The notes under the pieces are model-generated. The model searched no databases. It saw only the letters and a program-made list of their open reading frames with translations, and was not told where the DNA came from. Made by a program: the position numbers and the translations under genes. Shown one piece after another: positions 8,869 to 16,232 of a stretch of DNA of 64,000 nucleotides. Each line of letters opens with the position of its first letter. Positions within the stretch are counted from its first letter, which is position 1. Where the stretch lies: positions 48,848 through 112,847 of the forward strand of contig PCCP01000121.1 in assembly GCA_002731775.1 (NCBI GenBank), read 5' to 3'. This DNA is from Gammaproteobacteria bacterium (GTDB lineage Bacteria > Pseudomonadota > Gammaproteobacteria > Pseudomonadales > Pseudohongiellaceae).

Positions 8869-9966
8869 ATGCGCAAATTTCTACCCCTCACAATCCTCTG
8901 TTTTCTGACATTCGCGTCGGCTCTATACGCGCAGAATCAATCAGACATCAGACGCTACCTCTATCTCAGCACTCCGGATGCGGCCCAGGTTGAAGGCCAG
9001 GCCGACGGCGCCGGCATTCTGATCTTCGATATCGATGACGGCCACAAGTTGGTGCGACGAATCAATATCCCGATCTTCGAAGAAGGCCTGCGCGGCTTCG
9101 CTGCCAACCTCGAGACCCACAGCGCCTACTTCTCCACCCAGCATCCCCGCATCGGCGCCTTCGATCTGGAGACCGGGCAGATCAGTTGGCAACAGACCTA
9201 TACCTTGGGCAGCGATCGATCCTCGGTCACCCTGGACGGCAAGAAGGTTTATGTTCCTACCGGCTGGTGGGTTTCCGGCGAGGAAAGCGGCGTGCTGGTT
9301 CTCGACGGGGCTAACGGCGAACTCATCAAGCAGGTCCACGTCGGCAGCAAGGCACACAATTCCCTAGTGAGTGTCGACGGTCGCTACCTCTATCTCGGCA
9401 CCTCCATGATGCTGACGGTGCTCGATACCGAGGATGAGAGCGTGGTTTACCAGATCGAGCCCGTGGGCGAACCCGGGGGCCAGGGAGTCTTCCCCTTCAC
9501 CGTGGATAGCGCCAACCGCATCGCCTATGTGAGTCTGGGCAGTCATGTGGGTTTTGACGTGGTCGACCTGCAACAGGAGCGGATAATACACCAGGTGCTG
9601 GTGGGCGATGAGCCCATCCTCCATCGTACCCACGGCGTTGCCCTCAACCCCGATGAAACCGAGTTGTGGATCAGCGATCAAGAAAGCCAGAAGCTGTTTA
9701 TTTTCGACGCCACTCAGATGCCACCAGCACTAACCGGTGAAGTCGACTTGTCCCAGGGCGGTCATGGCTGGGTGACATTCAGCCTGGATGGTCGCTACGT
9801 CTGGACACACACTCCCGACGTCTTCGATGCAAAAACCCATGAGCGTGTCGCCGTGCTGCGGGATGAAAACGGCAAACCGGTAAGCGGTTCGAAGTATATC
9901 GAAGTGCACTTCCGTGACGGCAAAGTCGTGGCCGTGGGCAACGAGTTCGGGCTAGGGCGCAAATAG
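8869..9966 (+). CDS. Secreted YncE-like beta-propeller protein
   Basis: 365 residues; a signal peptide ends near ALYAQN. The mature part shows repeated propeller blades (GILIFDIDDGHKLVRRI, IGAFDLETGQISW, GVLVLDGANGELIKQV, FDVVDLQQERIIHQV), the pattern of YncE/cytochrome-d1-like seven-bladed propellers. No haem motif or catalytic residue is evident, so it is more likely a binding or accessory protein than an enzyme. It follows the PQQ dehydrogenase by 68 bases on the same strand with an AGGAG site before the ATG. YncE-like proteins often accompany PQQ-linked alcohol oxidation, which fits the context (inference). Confidence 0.8.
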   Translation: MRKFLPLTILCFLTFASALYAQNQSDIRRYLYLSTPDAAQVEGQADGAGILIFDIDDGHKLVRRINIPIFEEGLRGFAANLETHSAYFSTQHPRIGAFDLETGQISWQQTYTLGSDRSSVTLDGKKVYVPTGWWVSGEESGVLVLDGANGELIKQVHVGSKAHNSLVSVDGRYLYLGTSMMLTVLDTEDESVVYQIEPVGEPGGQGVFPFTVDSANRIAYVSLGSHVGFDVVDLQQERIIHQVLVGDEPILHRTHGVALNPDETELWISDQESQKLFIFDATQMPPALTGEVDLSQGGHGWVTFSLDGRYVWTHTPDVFDAKTHERVAVLRDENGKPVSGSKYIEVHFRDGKVVAVGNEFGLGRK

Positions 9967-9990
9967 ATCATCTCGAAAAAGAAAAACAGG

Positions 9991-10063
9991 GGGTCAGGTC
10001 TTTCTTGTTAGCGTCCTCGGCGGCAAAAAATCATAATCTACGCTAACAAGAAAGACCTGACCC
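9991..10063. repeat. REP-like perfect 23-bp inverted repeat
   Basis: The arms 9991-10013 (starting GGGTCAGGTCTTTC) and 10041-10063 are perfect reverse complements around a 27-base spacer. It sits between two convergent genes, two bases from the stop of the minus-strand gene, so it can serve as a bidirectional terminator. A 50-base copy of spacer plus right arm recurs at 12711-12760. Confidence 0.9.
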
Positions 10064-10065
10064 AC

Positions 10066-11322
10066 CTAAGCAAATCGGAACACGATGGGTAAGGCGATCA
10101 TGACAATTATTGCCCAGGCACCGTATATGGGCAGATAGGCTACGGTCGCCTCAATCAACTTCTCGGCTCTAATTTTCCCACGGAAGACATCGCTATAGGC
10201 TTTTAGTATCTGGATCAGGTGTCCGAATATTAGAACATTTGCCCCCAACACCACTACGCGGTTTGGACTCAATCCCCATTCTGAGAAGCGATAGAGGATG
10301 GCCGCCAGGGCAATAAAATTCACCATCAGGGTGACGCAAACAAGGGCCAGATTAATCGAATCGACCAAGCGCGACGGTTGATCATGGTTGCGACCGCAGA
10401 CAGAAAACACCGTCATGCCGAGAACCAAAATTAGCAATCCGTTAAACAGGATGAGGAATTCACGATCTGAAAACGGGCTTTTTTGTTGAATAGCCATTGT
10501 TAACAGGTAGATCACCACTGTGATCAGAAACAATGGGGTAAAGATATTCGCGATAGTGCTGGCGAATCGACTTTTCCGGCCCAGAATTTCATTATACAAG
10601 AAAGTCGCCAGAATCGGCGCTGAGACTAATCCGGCGAGTACCACGTTGTTGAGGTACCACTGTCCAATATTTAACTGAATGAGACCAAACAGTGCGATCG
10701 TTAAACCCGTCAAAACGATACCACCTAGAAAAATCATTGCGATAAAGATACATACTTCCCCGTTGTAGCGAAGATAATCGAGTCGCGTGTTAGCGCTGCG
10801 CCAGGCATTTGATGTGAAAGCCAAGCCGAGCAGTGACCACATCACCAGGGGTGCGTGAATTATCGCCATGACGACACTCGATGACTGATAGTTGTCAGGC
10901 AACCAAGCCATGGCAATGCCAGTGGTCATTACGCCGCCGATCATAAAAACTTTGATTGATTTGCGGTGAGAAGTTTGATGAGAGAAATAGAAAATCAGGG
11001 CTGCAAAAACGATAAGCGGTGCGAAGCGTGTGTAGAACCAGAATTCGTTAACTTCGAATAAGGCTGGGATCCTCACTAACAATACTGCCAGCAGACATAG
11101 CAGCGCTGGATAACAGATCTGCCTCCCGGTGACTGCCATCGATATCGCTCTGACCGGCTCGGTATATTCAAGTCGTGCCTGCCAGAACTTCAATATCGGT
11201 GCTTCGGGATTATGCTGCAACGCCTGCTCCAGATGACCTGCAAATTTTGCAGGATCGCTGCGATACAAACGTTCGAGTCCGAGGCTGTCCTCGCCTCTAA
11301 TGAGAATTTTATTAGCTAACAT
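10066..11322 (-). CDS. Polytopic membrane protein of unknown function
   Basis: 418 residues from the ATG at 11320-11322, preferred because AGGGG precedes it by a normal spacing; an upstream extension of 48 codons runs through repeat-like DNA and is not believable. The first 50 residues are soluble and charged (LERLYRSDPAKFAGHLEQAL), suggesting a short helical cytoplasmic domain. They are followed by ten or eleven hydrophobic segments. No family was recognised; there is no transporter signature, haem motif or glycosyltransferase motif. The stop codon nearly touches the palindrome at 9991-10063. It is divergent from the membrane-protein/regulator pair at 11535. Confidence 0.7.
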   Translation of the reverse strand: MLANKILIRGEDSLGLERLYRSDPAKFAGHLEQALQHNPEAPILKFWQARLEYTEPVRAISMAVTGRQICYPALLCLLAVLLVRIPALFEVNEFWFYTRFAPLIVFAALIFYFSHQTSHRKSIKVFMIGGVMTTGIAMAWLPDNYQSSSVVMAIIHAPLVMWSLLGLAFTSNAWRSANTRLDYLRYNGEVCIFIAMIFLGGIVLTGLTIALFGLIQLNIGQWYLNNVVLAGLVSAPILATFLYNEILGRKSRFASTIANIFTPLFLITVVIYLLTMAIQQKSPFSDREFLILFNGLLILVLGMTVFSVCGRNHDQPSRLVDSINLALVCVTLMVNFIALAAILYRFSEWGLSPNRVVVLGANVLIFGHLIQILKAYSDVFRGKIRAEKLIEATVAYLPIYGAWAIIVMIALPIVFRFA

Positions 11323-11451
11323 GGTTTGATCCCCTGCTGGAAAAGCCTGGCTTTTTCTGGGGTCAGGAAGAATGTTGCCACGTCGGCCATGACACAGCGG
11401 CACAAATAGAGCCCGGATGTCAGGATAAGAATCCCCTAAATTGAATCGATA

Positions 11452-11470
11452 TACTTTATAATACAAAGTA
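11452..11470. promoter_or_regulatory. Candidate operator of the downstream winged-helix regulator
   Basis: TACTTT-N7-AAAGTA is a perfect inverted repeat 65 bases before the membrane protein/regulator operon; AAAGTACTTT, a second perfect palindrome, overlaps its right half. AT-rich DNA surrounds it. The position fits autoregulation by the regulator at 12137-12448 (inference). Confidence 0.45.
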
Positions 11471-11534
11471 CTTTATATTACAATAGTAATAATTAAAATA
11501 GTTCAATCTAAAGCCCAAACTGGACAGAACTACT

Positions 11535-12137
11535 ATGCAAACAAACCAGCAAGACCTGGAAAATCTGCAGTTCATCCGCAAGACCATGGAGCGCTCCAGC
11601 ACCGTTACCAGCGTCTCCGGCATTGGCGTGATGGCTATGGGTGTCATCGGCTCGATCGGAGCCTACCTGGCACCACTACAAACTCGCGAGGAAGCCTGGG
11701 TCTATACCTGGCTGGCAATAGCGGCGCTTGGCTGCGTCACCGGCTTTGGCTCTACCTGGTATCAGTCCAGATCCCGAGCGCCGGCGACAAGACTGAGTGC
11801 ACTCCGGCGCTTCGGCCTGGCACTGGCCCCACCGATACTTGCGGCCTGCGTACTGACCGACATCTTTATTCGCACCGGGCAATTTGAGCTGATGCCTGGA
11901 ACCTGGATGCTGCTATACGGAGCCGGCGTTATAACCGCTGGTGCGCTTTCAATTAGTCTGATTCCGGTCATGGGCTTGGTGTTTATGCTACTGGGGGCAA
12001 TTGGCCTGTACTTCGCCGATGCTTGGAATGTGCCGGTGTGGCAACATATGGCGTCGATGGATTTTTACCTTGCCGCAGTTTTTGGCGGAATTCACTTATT
12101 ATTTGGTGCCATTATCGCCGTGAAGTGCAACAGCTGA
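11535..12137 (+). CDS. Small membrane protein coupled to a transcriptional regulator
   Basis: 200 residues. A 30-residue polar N-terminus (LENLQFIRKTMERSSTVT) precedes five or six hydrophobic segments (for example VSGIGVMAMGVIGSIGAYL, WLAIAALGCVTGFG, LMPGTWMLLYGAGVITAGA, FYLAAVFGGIHLLFGAII). No catalytic motif is visible. The stop overlaps the start of the winged-helix regulator by one base (TGATG), so the two are translated together. Membrane protein/HTH pairs of this shape recur in Proteobacteria and Acidobacteria; the membrane partner may sense or be regulated, but its role is not known to me. Confidence 0.75.
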   Translation: MQTNQQDLENLQFIRKTMERSSTVTSVSGIGVMAMGVIGSIGAYLAPLQTREEAWVYTWLAIAALGCVTGFGSTWYQSRSRAPATRLSALRRFGLALAPPILAACVLTDIFIRTGQFELMPGTWMLLYGAGVITAGALSISLIPVMGLVFMLLGAIGLYFADAWNVPVWQHMASMDFYLAAVFGGIHLLFGAIIAVKCNS

Positions 12138-12448
12138 TGGGACGAAAAACACACGACACACCTCGCGACTTGATCAGTGAACGTACGCGACTCGCAATCA
12201 TCAGTGCACTCGCGGTGAATCCAAGTTTATCATTCGGCGAGCTAAAGCAATTGTTAGAGCTAAGCGATGGCAACCTCAGTGTTCACGCCCGCAAGCTGGA
12301 GGATGCGAATTTAATCCAGTGTAAAAAATCGATTGCCAATCGCATGTCCAGAACTGTCTACCGAATTACCCGCAGTGGACGAGTCGCCCTGGAAGATTAT
12401 CTGAACGATATGGAAGAATTGATTCGCAGTATCCGCGGCAAAAAATAA
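12137..12448 (+). CDS. Winged-helix transcriptional regulator (HTH_34-like)
   Basis: 103 residues from the ATG at 12137, which overlaps the preceding stop (TGATG). It is a stand-alone winged helix: helix 1 SERTRLAIISALAV, helix 2 FGELKQLLEL, recognition helix DGNLSVHARKLEDANLI, then a wing with RTVYRITRSGRVALEDYL. This is the layout of HTH_34/MarR-like one-domain regulators. There is no ligand-binding domain, so control probably comes through the co-translated membrane protein or by autoregulation at the inverted repeat at 11452-11470. Family call is good; the target genes are inferred only from position. Confidence 0.85.
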   Translation: MGRKTHDTPRDLISERTRLAIISALAVNPSLSFGELKQLLELSDGNLSVHARKLEDANLIQCKKSIANRMSRTVYRITRSGRVALEDYLNDMEELIRSIRGKK

Positions 12449-12558
12449 GTGCTTAGCCTGGCAACATCGTAATGCGTTAATTGGATCGGCGTATTTTGCA
12501 TTCCCAGCTTACTAAGATTGCTACGATTTCTGAGGGATCCTGAAAACTACGGCCTTTT

Positions 12559-12732
12559 ATGAAAGCGATCATCTGGACCAGATACGACCCCCCAGAAGTA
12601 CCTCAGCTTAAAGAAGTGGATAAGCCGGTACCGGCGGTCGATGAAGTATTTATAAAGGTTGCTGCCAACGTTTTCCCAGGCGACGGTGAAACACACAGGT
12701 TTCAAATCCATCCTCGGTGGCAAAAACCATAA
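12559..12732 (+). pseudogene. Alcohol dehydrogenase/quinone oxidoreductase-like remnant (N-terminus)
   Basis: An ATG frame of 57 codons begins MKAIIWTRYDPPEVPQLKEV, the unmistakable start of medium-chain dehydrogenase/quinone oxidoreductases of about 330 residues. Homology holds to around residue 42 (VFIKVAANVFPGDGE) and then stops; the last codons read into the repeat at 12711-12760, which supplies the stop. The GroES-like fold is incomplete and the nucleotide-binding domain is absent, so this is a broken gene left by a deletion next to the repeat. Confidence 0.8.
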
Positions 12733-12760
12733 TCTACGCTAACAAGAAAGACCTGACCCC
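12711..12760. repeat. REP-like right-half copy
   Basis: Fifty bases match the spacer and right arm of the palindrome at 9991-10063 (TCCTCGGYGGCAAAAA..., then CGCTAACAAGAAAGACCTGA) with three or so differences. The left arm is missing, replaced by the dehydrogenase remnant, so the junction marks a deletion or insertion point. Confidence 0.8.
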
Positions 12761-12833
12761 GCCTATTTGGTGATAGACAGGAATTATGGAACGGCAGCGA
12801 GCCTACCTTGTCTGGAAGCGCCGCTCTAATGAT

Positions 12834-14291
12834 CTAATTGGTGAGCCGGCGCCAGCCGATGACGACAGCGCTTATGGAAAAAACGAAACCGACCAGGCTC
12901 AATGAAATGACCACGATATCCCAAAGTGGCCTGCGCTGAAGTAGAAATTGAAAATCGAAACTATGAAGGCCATTAAACAGCCAGCGTTCCCAGCGATTGG
13001 CATCGGTTACACGATTTACCAGCTCTCCGCTCAGTGGATCGATGTGATACCAGGTGGATTCAACATCGTCAAACTTCGCGCGATAAATGGGAAGCGGTCT
13101 ATAGTGATGACGACGAGAGTAATAATAATTATCTTGCTGTCGTACTAATTCCAGGCTCAGCAAAGTGGCGTCGGGAAGCAGCTGGGGAACTGCTTCTTCT
13201 ATCATTGCCAACAGCCGTGGTAATTGCTTCCCACTGCTGCCCTCGCCAAATCCCACAACTCGACTGTCGGGTGCTGTGATTAAGGAGTAATAGGGTGCAC
13301 TCACAATTTTGTGCCACTCAACTTCTTTAATTGCTCCATCGATAGTCCTGAAGTCGGGCAAAGGGAGGTTGGACAGGCGCAACACATTGCCACCCGTGTA
13401 ACGGTTAATCTGAGCCTGGGCGGAGGTGGCTGGGTTGAATATTCCCCAGGGTCCCATCGACATTAGTCCACTAAAGATAAATGTAAAGACGAACACAAGC
13501 GACACCAGGCCCAGTATATGGTGCCAATTCATCATGCCTTCATAGGGGCTAATACCCGTGGCGCGGGAAGAAGCGCCAAGGCGAATTTTCATGAATCCGA
13601 TTATGCCACCGGTCACCACAGTGACGATTCCAATAAGCGAGACATAGATGATTAGCTTATTCCACAAAGACCCGATTTGCCGAAGTTGTAAGGGATAGAT
13701 CCAGTGAACAGTTGAGCCGAGCCAATTCCAAAAACGTTCATTTCTATGGGTGTCCAGAACAATCTGCCCACTGTGATCAGATACGTATACTACGGTACCG
13801 GCCGGGTCATTAATCTTTACGCGGTGCAGTGGACGAAATCTGTTTAGACCCGCTGTTATGCTCCATTGATCCATTGTTATCAGTGCATCATAGGCTGGCA
13901 TCGAACCGCTATGGGAAAATCCCGATGCGGCGGCCACCGCAATTGCTGACTCTCGGTCCAGTCCTGTGAACACTTTGCCCGTGTCCGCGAAGACTGTCTT
14001 ATTGCTGCCGTCGATAACTTGAAACTGGTAAGCGGGTCTATCCAGTACGGTAGAGAGTTTCACCGCTGCAAAAACACGCTCTGTGTGGATCGATGCGGCG
14101 GCCGCGAGGGGTGGGATCAAAACCTGCGAAGTATTGAGGTCGGGCAACTTGCCCAAGCGCTCCGCTTCGGTGAGTTGGGGATATTCGACATACATCATGA
14201 TAATGCCGCTAGCGAACCACAGTGCGAACAACAAAGCCATACCGATACCTAGCCAGCGATGGACAGAGAAGAGTATGGGCTTAAGTCTCAT
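12834..14291 (-). CDS. PepSY-associated transmembrane protein
   Basis: 485 residues. The first helix carries the family signature VHRWLGIGMALLFALWFASG (about 10-30), followed by a large periplasmic part with PepSY-like segments, two central helices (around 205-235 and 255-280, the second starting NWHHILGLVSL) and a C-terminal helix (WDIVVISLSLVGFVFSISA). His residues in helices 1 and 3 (HRWLG, NWHHILG) could bind haem, as proposed for FsrB/PiuB-like relatives involved in iron uptake and ferric reduction. No TonB receptor lies next to it, so an iron role rests on family knowledge alone. A hairpin lies between its start and the remnant upstream. Confidence 0.85.
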   Translation of the reverse strand: MRLKPILFSVHRWLGIGMALLFALWFASGIIMMYVEYPQLTEAERLGKLPDLNTSQVLIPPLAAAASIHTERVFAAVKLSTVLDRPAYQFQVIDGSNKTVFADTGKVFTGLDRESAIAVAAASGFSHSGSMPAYDALITMDQWSITAGLNRFRPLHRVKINDPAGTVVYVSDHSGQIVLDTHRNERFWNWLGSTVHWIYPLQLRQIGSLWNKLIIYVSLIGIVTVVTGGIIGFMKIRLGASSRATGISPYEGMMNWHHILGLVSLVFVFTFIFSGLMSMGPWGIFNPATSAQAQINRYTGGNVLRLSNLPLPDFRTIDGAIKEVEWHKIVSAPYYSLITAPDSRVVGFGEGSSGKQLPRLLAMIEEAVPQLLPDATLLSLELVRQQDNYYYSRRHHYRPLPIYRAKFDDVESTWYHIDPLSGELVNRVTDANRWERWLFNGLHSFDFQFLLQRRPLWDIVVISLSLVGFVFSISAVVIGWRRLTN

Positions 14292-14346
14292 GAAATCTAA
14301 TCATAACAAGAGGAAGAAGGCTGAGACATCCCCAGTGTAATAAGGA

Positions 14347-14376
14347 GACGGAGGGATATTGTTTAATCCCTCCGTC
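14347..14376. repeat. REP-like hairpin, second family
   Basis: Two 11-base arms (GACGGAGGGAT / ATCCCTCCGTC) pair perfectly around an 8-base loop; CCTTTTCCTCTTTTTT follows on the plus strand. A related hairpin with the same CTCCGTCCC tail is at 19113-19153. Confidence 0.65.
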
Positions 14377-14392
14377 CCTTTTCCTCTTTTTT

Positions 14393-14614
14393 CTAGGAAT
14401 ACTGCTTCAGTATCTGCTTCGCCGCACTGATCTTATGCACCTCGTCGGCGCCATCATAGATGCGAGCCGCCCGCTCGCTGCGATAGTAGCCCGCGATCGG
14501 AAAGTCATCGGTCATGCCGGCTGCGCCTAGAGATTGCAAGGCCCGGTCGATTACCTTGTTGAGAACGTTGGCGCAATAGAATTTGATCAGACTTGCATCA
14601 GGGAAATTGCGTTC
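14393..14614 (-). pseudogene. Acyl-CoA dehydrogenase remnant (C-terminus)
   Basis: The last 73 codons of an acyl-CoA dehydrogenase are preserved on the minus strand: helices of the C-terminal four-helix bundle (LIKFYCANVLNKVIDRALQS), the Gly-rich turn (LGAAGMTDD), then RIYDGADEVHKISAAKQIL and a stop, where the DG-x-DEVH motif contacts FAD/substrate in this family. Intact enzymes have about 390 residues. The frame is open further upstream to an ATG at 14704 but that part is unrelated, and the boundary lies next to a repeat-like stretch (TTGGAGACAGAGTAAAAT, 14626-14643). A deletion remnant, not a functional gene. Confidence 0.8.
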
Positions 14615-14710
14615 GATCAAACTAATTGGAGACAGAGTAAAATACAGGACCCGCGATGGATCCGGTGCAGCTTGGTGGGTTAAAGATGACGGAATAAGAT
14701 CCAAAGCTGT

Positions 14711-16189
14711 TCAAGCAATAATCTGCGGAATGGGTTTTCCTTCGATATCTGATAGCCGATAGTCCCGACCACTGTAGCGGTAGGTGAGCTTCTCGTGATC
14801 CAGCCCCAGTAAGTGCAGTATGGTGGCGTGCATGTCGTGGGCGGAAATGGGTTGCTCCAGAGCCTTGTAGCCCCATTCGTCGGACGCGCCGATTGCCTGT
14901 CCTCCCTGAATGCCGGCCCCGGCCATCCAGGCAGTCTGGGTTCCGGGATTGTGGTCACGCCCCACACCTCGCTGTGATATCGGCATGCGTCCAAACTCGC
15001 CGTGCCAGACGATGAGGGTGGTATCGAGCAAGCCTCGAGCCTTCAGGTCGGTCAGCAGGCCGGCGATAGGAAGATCAGACTCGGCTGCGTGCAGCGTGTG
15101 ATTCTCTACCAGATTGCTGTGTGCGTCCCAGGTATCGGTGTTCTGGACCCCTACTCCGCCCATGAAGAGCTGCACGAAGCGAACGCCCCGTTCTACCAGT
15201 CGGCGCGCCATCAGACACTGCTTGCCGAACGGTTCGGTCACGGCCTGGTCAAGACCGTAGAGCCTTTTGGTTGCCTCGGACTCGGATGAAAGGTCGATGG
15301 CTTCCGGTGCACATCCCTGCATTCGATAGGCAAGTTCATAGGAGGAAATGCGCGCGGCCAATTCTGAGTTGCCGGGGTATTTTTCCATATCCATCTGGTT
15401 GAGTCTGGCCAGTACGTCCAGCCGGGAACGCTGTTGCGCCTCAGTCATTCCCTGTGGCAATTCAAGGTCGACGATGGGGTCGCCGGATGATCGGAACAGG
15501 GTGCCCTGGTAGCTGGCCGGCATGAAGCCGGCGCCCCAATCGTTGGGTCCACCGAGAGGGCCACCGCGGTAATCGTTCATCACCACGAATGCCGGCAGAT
15601 TCGAGCTTTCTGAGCCGAGGCCATAGGTCACCCAGCATCCCACGCTGGGAAACCCCATGCGAATCTGACCCGTCTGCATTTCATAGGTCGACTGGATGTG
15701 GTCGTTAGAGGTGCCGTACAGGGACTTAATAAACGCCATTTCATCGACGTGTTTGGCCAGCTGGGGAAACAACTCCGATACCCACATGCCACTGTGCCCG
15801 TGTTGCTTGAACTCGAATGGACTGGGCATGATTGGGCCCGGCATCCCCTGACGTACGGCGAATTTTTTCCCGATCAAATCTTCCAGCGGTTGCCCGGCGT
15901 ACTTGGTGAGCGCAGGCTTGTAGTCGAAGGTGTCGACCTGGCTGGGGCCACCGCTCATAAACAGCGAGATTACGTTGGTGGCACGGGGAGCAAAGTCCGG
16001 GAGTTTTGGTGCGAAGTCGCCTGGAAACTGGGCGCTGCACTGAGCGACGTCGAATTCCGGACCGGCCGCGAACACGCCATCGCGATGCATCATCGAAGCC
16101 AGTGCCACACCTGCCATGCCGCCGCCGGAACGCATGAGGAATTCGCGACGCGACCAGAATTTTTTCTGCTTGTTATGGGAGTGGCTCAT
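14711..16189 (-). CDS. DUF1501 secreted protein
   Basis: 492 residues from the ATG at 16187-16189, chosen because GGAGAGA precedes it; a 22-codon upstream extension overlaps the previous gene. A twin-arginine signal (SRREFLMRSGGGMAGVALAS) exports the folded protein. The body has DUF1501 landmarks: VISLFMSGGPSQVDTFDYKP near 90, NDHIQSTYEMQTG, and near the C-terminus WHGEFGRMP...RDHNPG and ISAHDMHATILHLLGLDHE, which align with the metal-binding parts of the sulfatase/alkaline phosphatase superfamily. DUF1501 proteins are almost always paired with DUF1553 proteins, as here, 43 bases downstream of one. Reaction unknown. Confidence 0.92.
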   Translation of the reverse strand: MSHSHNKQKKFWSRREFLMRSGGGMAGVALASMMHRDGVFAAGPEFDVAQCSAQFPGDFAPKLPDFAPRATNVISLFMSGGPSQVDTFDYKPALTKYAGQPLEDLIGKKFAVRQGMPGPIMPSPFEFKQHGHSGMWVSELFPQLAKHVDEMAFIKSLYGTSNDHIQSTYEMQTGQIRMGFPSVGCWVTYGLGSESSNLPAFVVMNDYRGGPLGGPNDWGAGFMPASYQGTLFRSSGDPIVDLELPQGMTEAQQRSRLDVLARLNQMDMEKYPGNSELAARISSYELAYRMQGCAPEAIDLSSESEATKRLYGLDQAVTEPFGKQCLMARRLVERGVRFVQLFMGGVGVQNTDTWDAHSNLVENHTLHAAESDLPIAGLLTDLKARGLLDTTLIVWHGEFGRMPISQRGVGRDHNPGTQTAWMAGAGIQGGQAIGASDEWGYKALEQPISAHDMHATILHLLGLDHEKLTYRYSGRDYRLSDIEGKPIPQIIA

Positions 16190-16232
16190 AGCTTTCTCTC
16201 CTTCCAAGTTCTTACTCTTTCGCTCGTTGCCG

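Noticed and set aside
12690..12715. String resembling a tRNA T-arm (GGTTTCAAATCC)
   Set aside because: No acceptor or anticodon stem around it; it belongs to the dehydrogenase remnant and repeat junction.
14615..14704. Upstream part of the acyl-CoA dehydrogenase frame, back to the ATG at 14704
   Set aside because: The sequence has no resemblance to the enzyme and runs through repeat-like DNA; taken as chance open frame.
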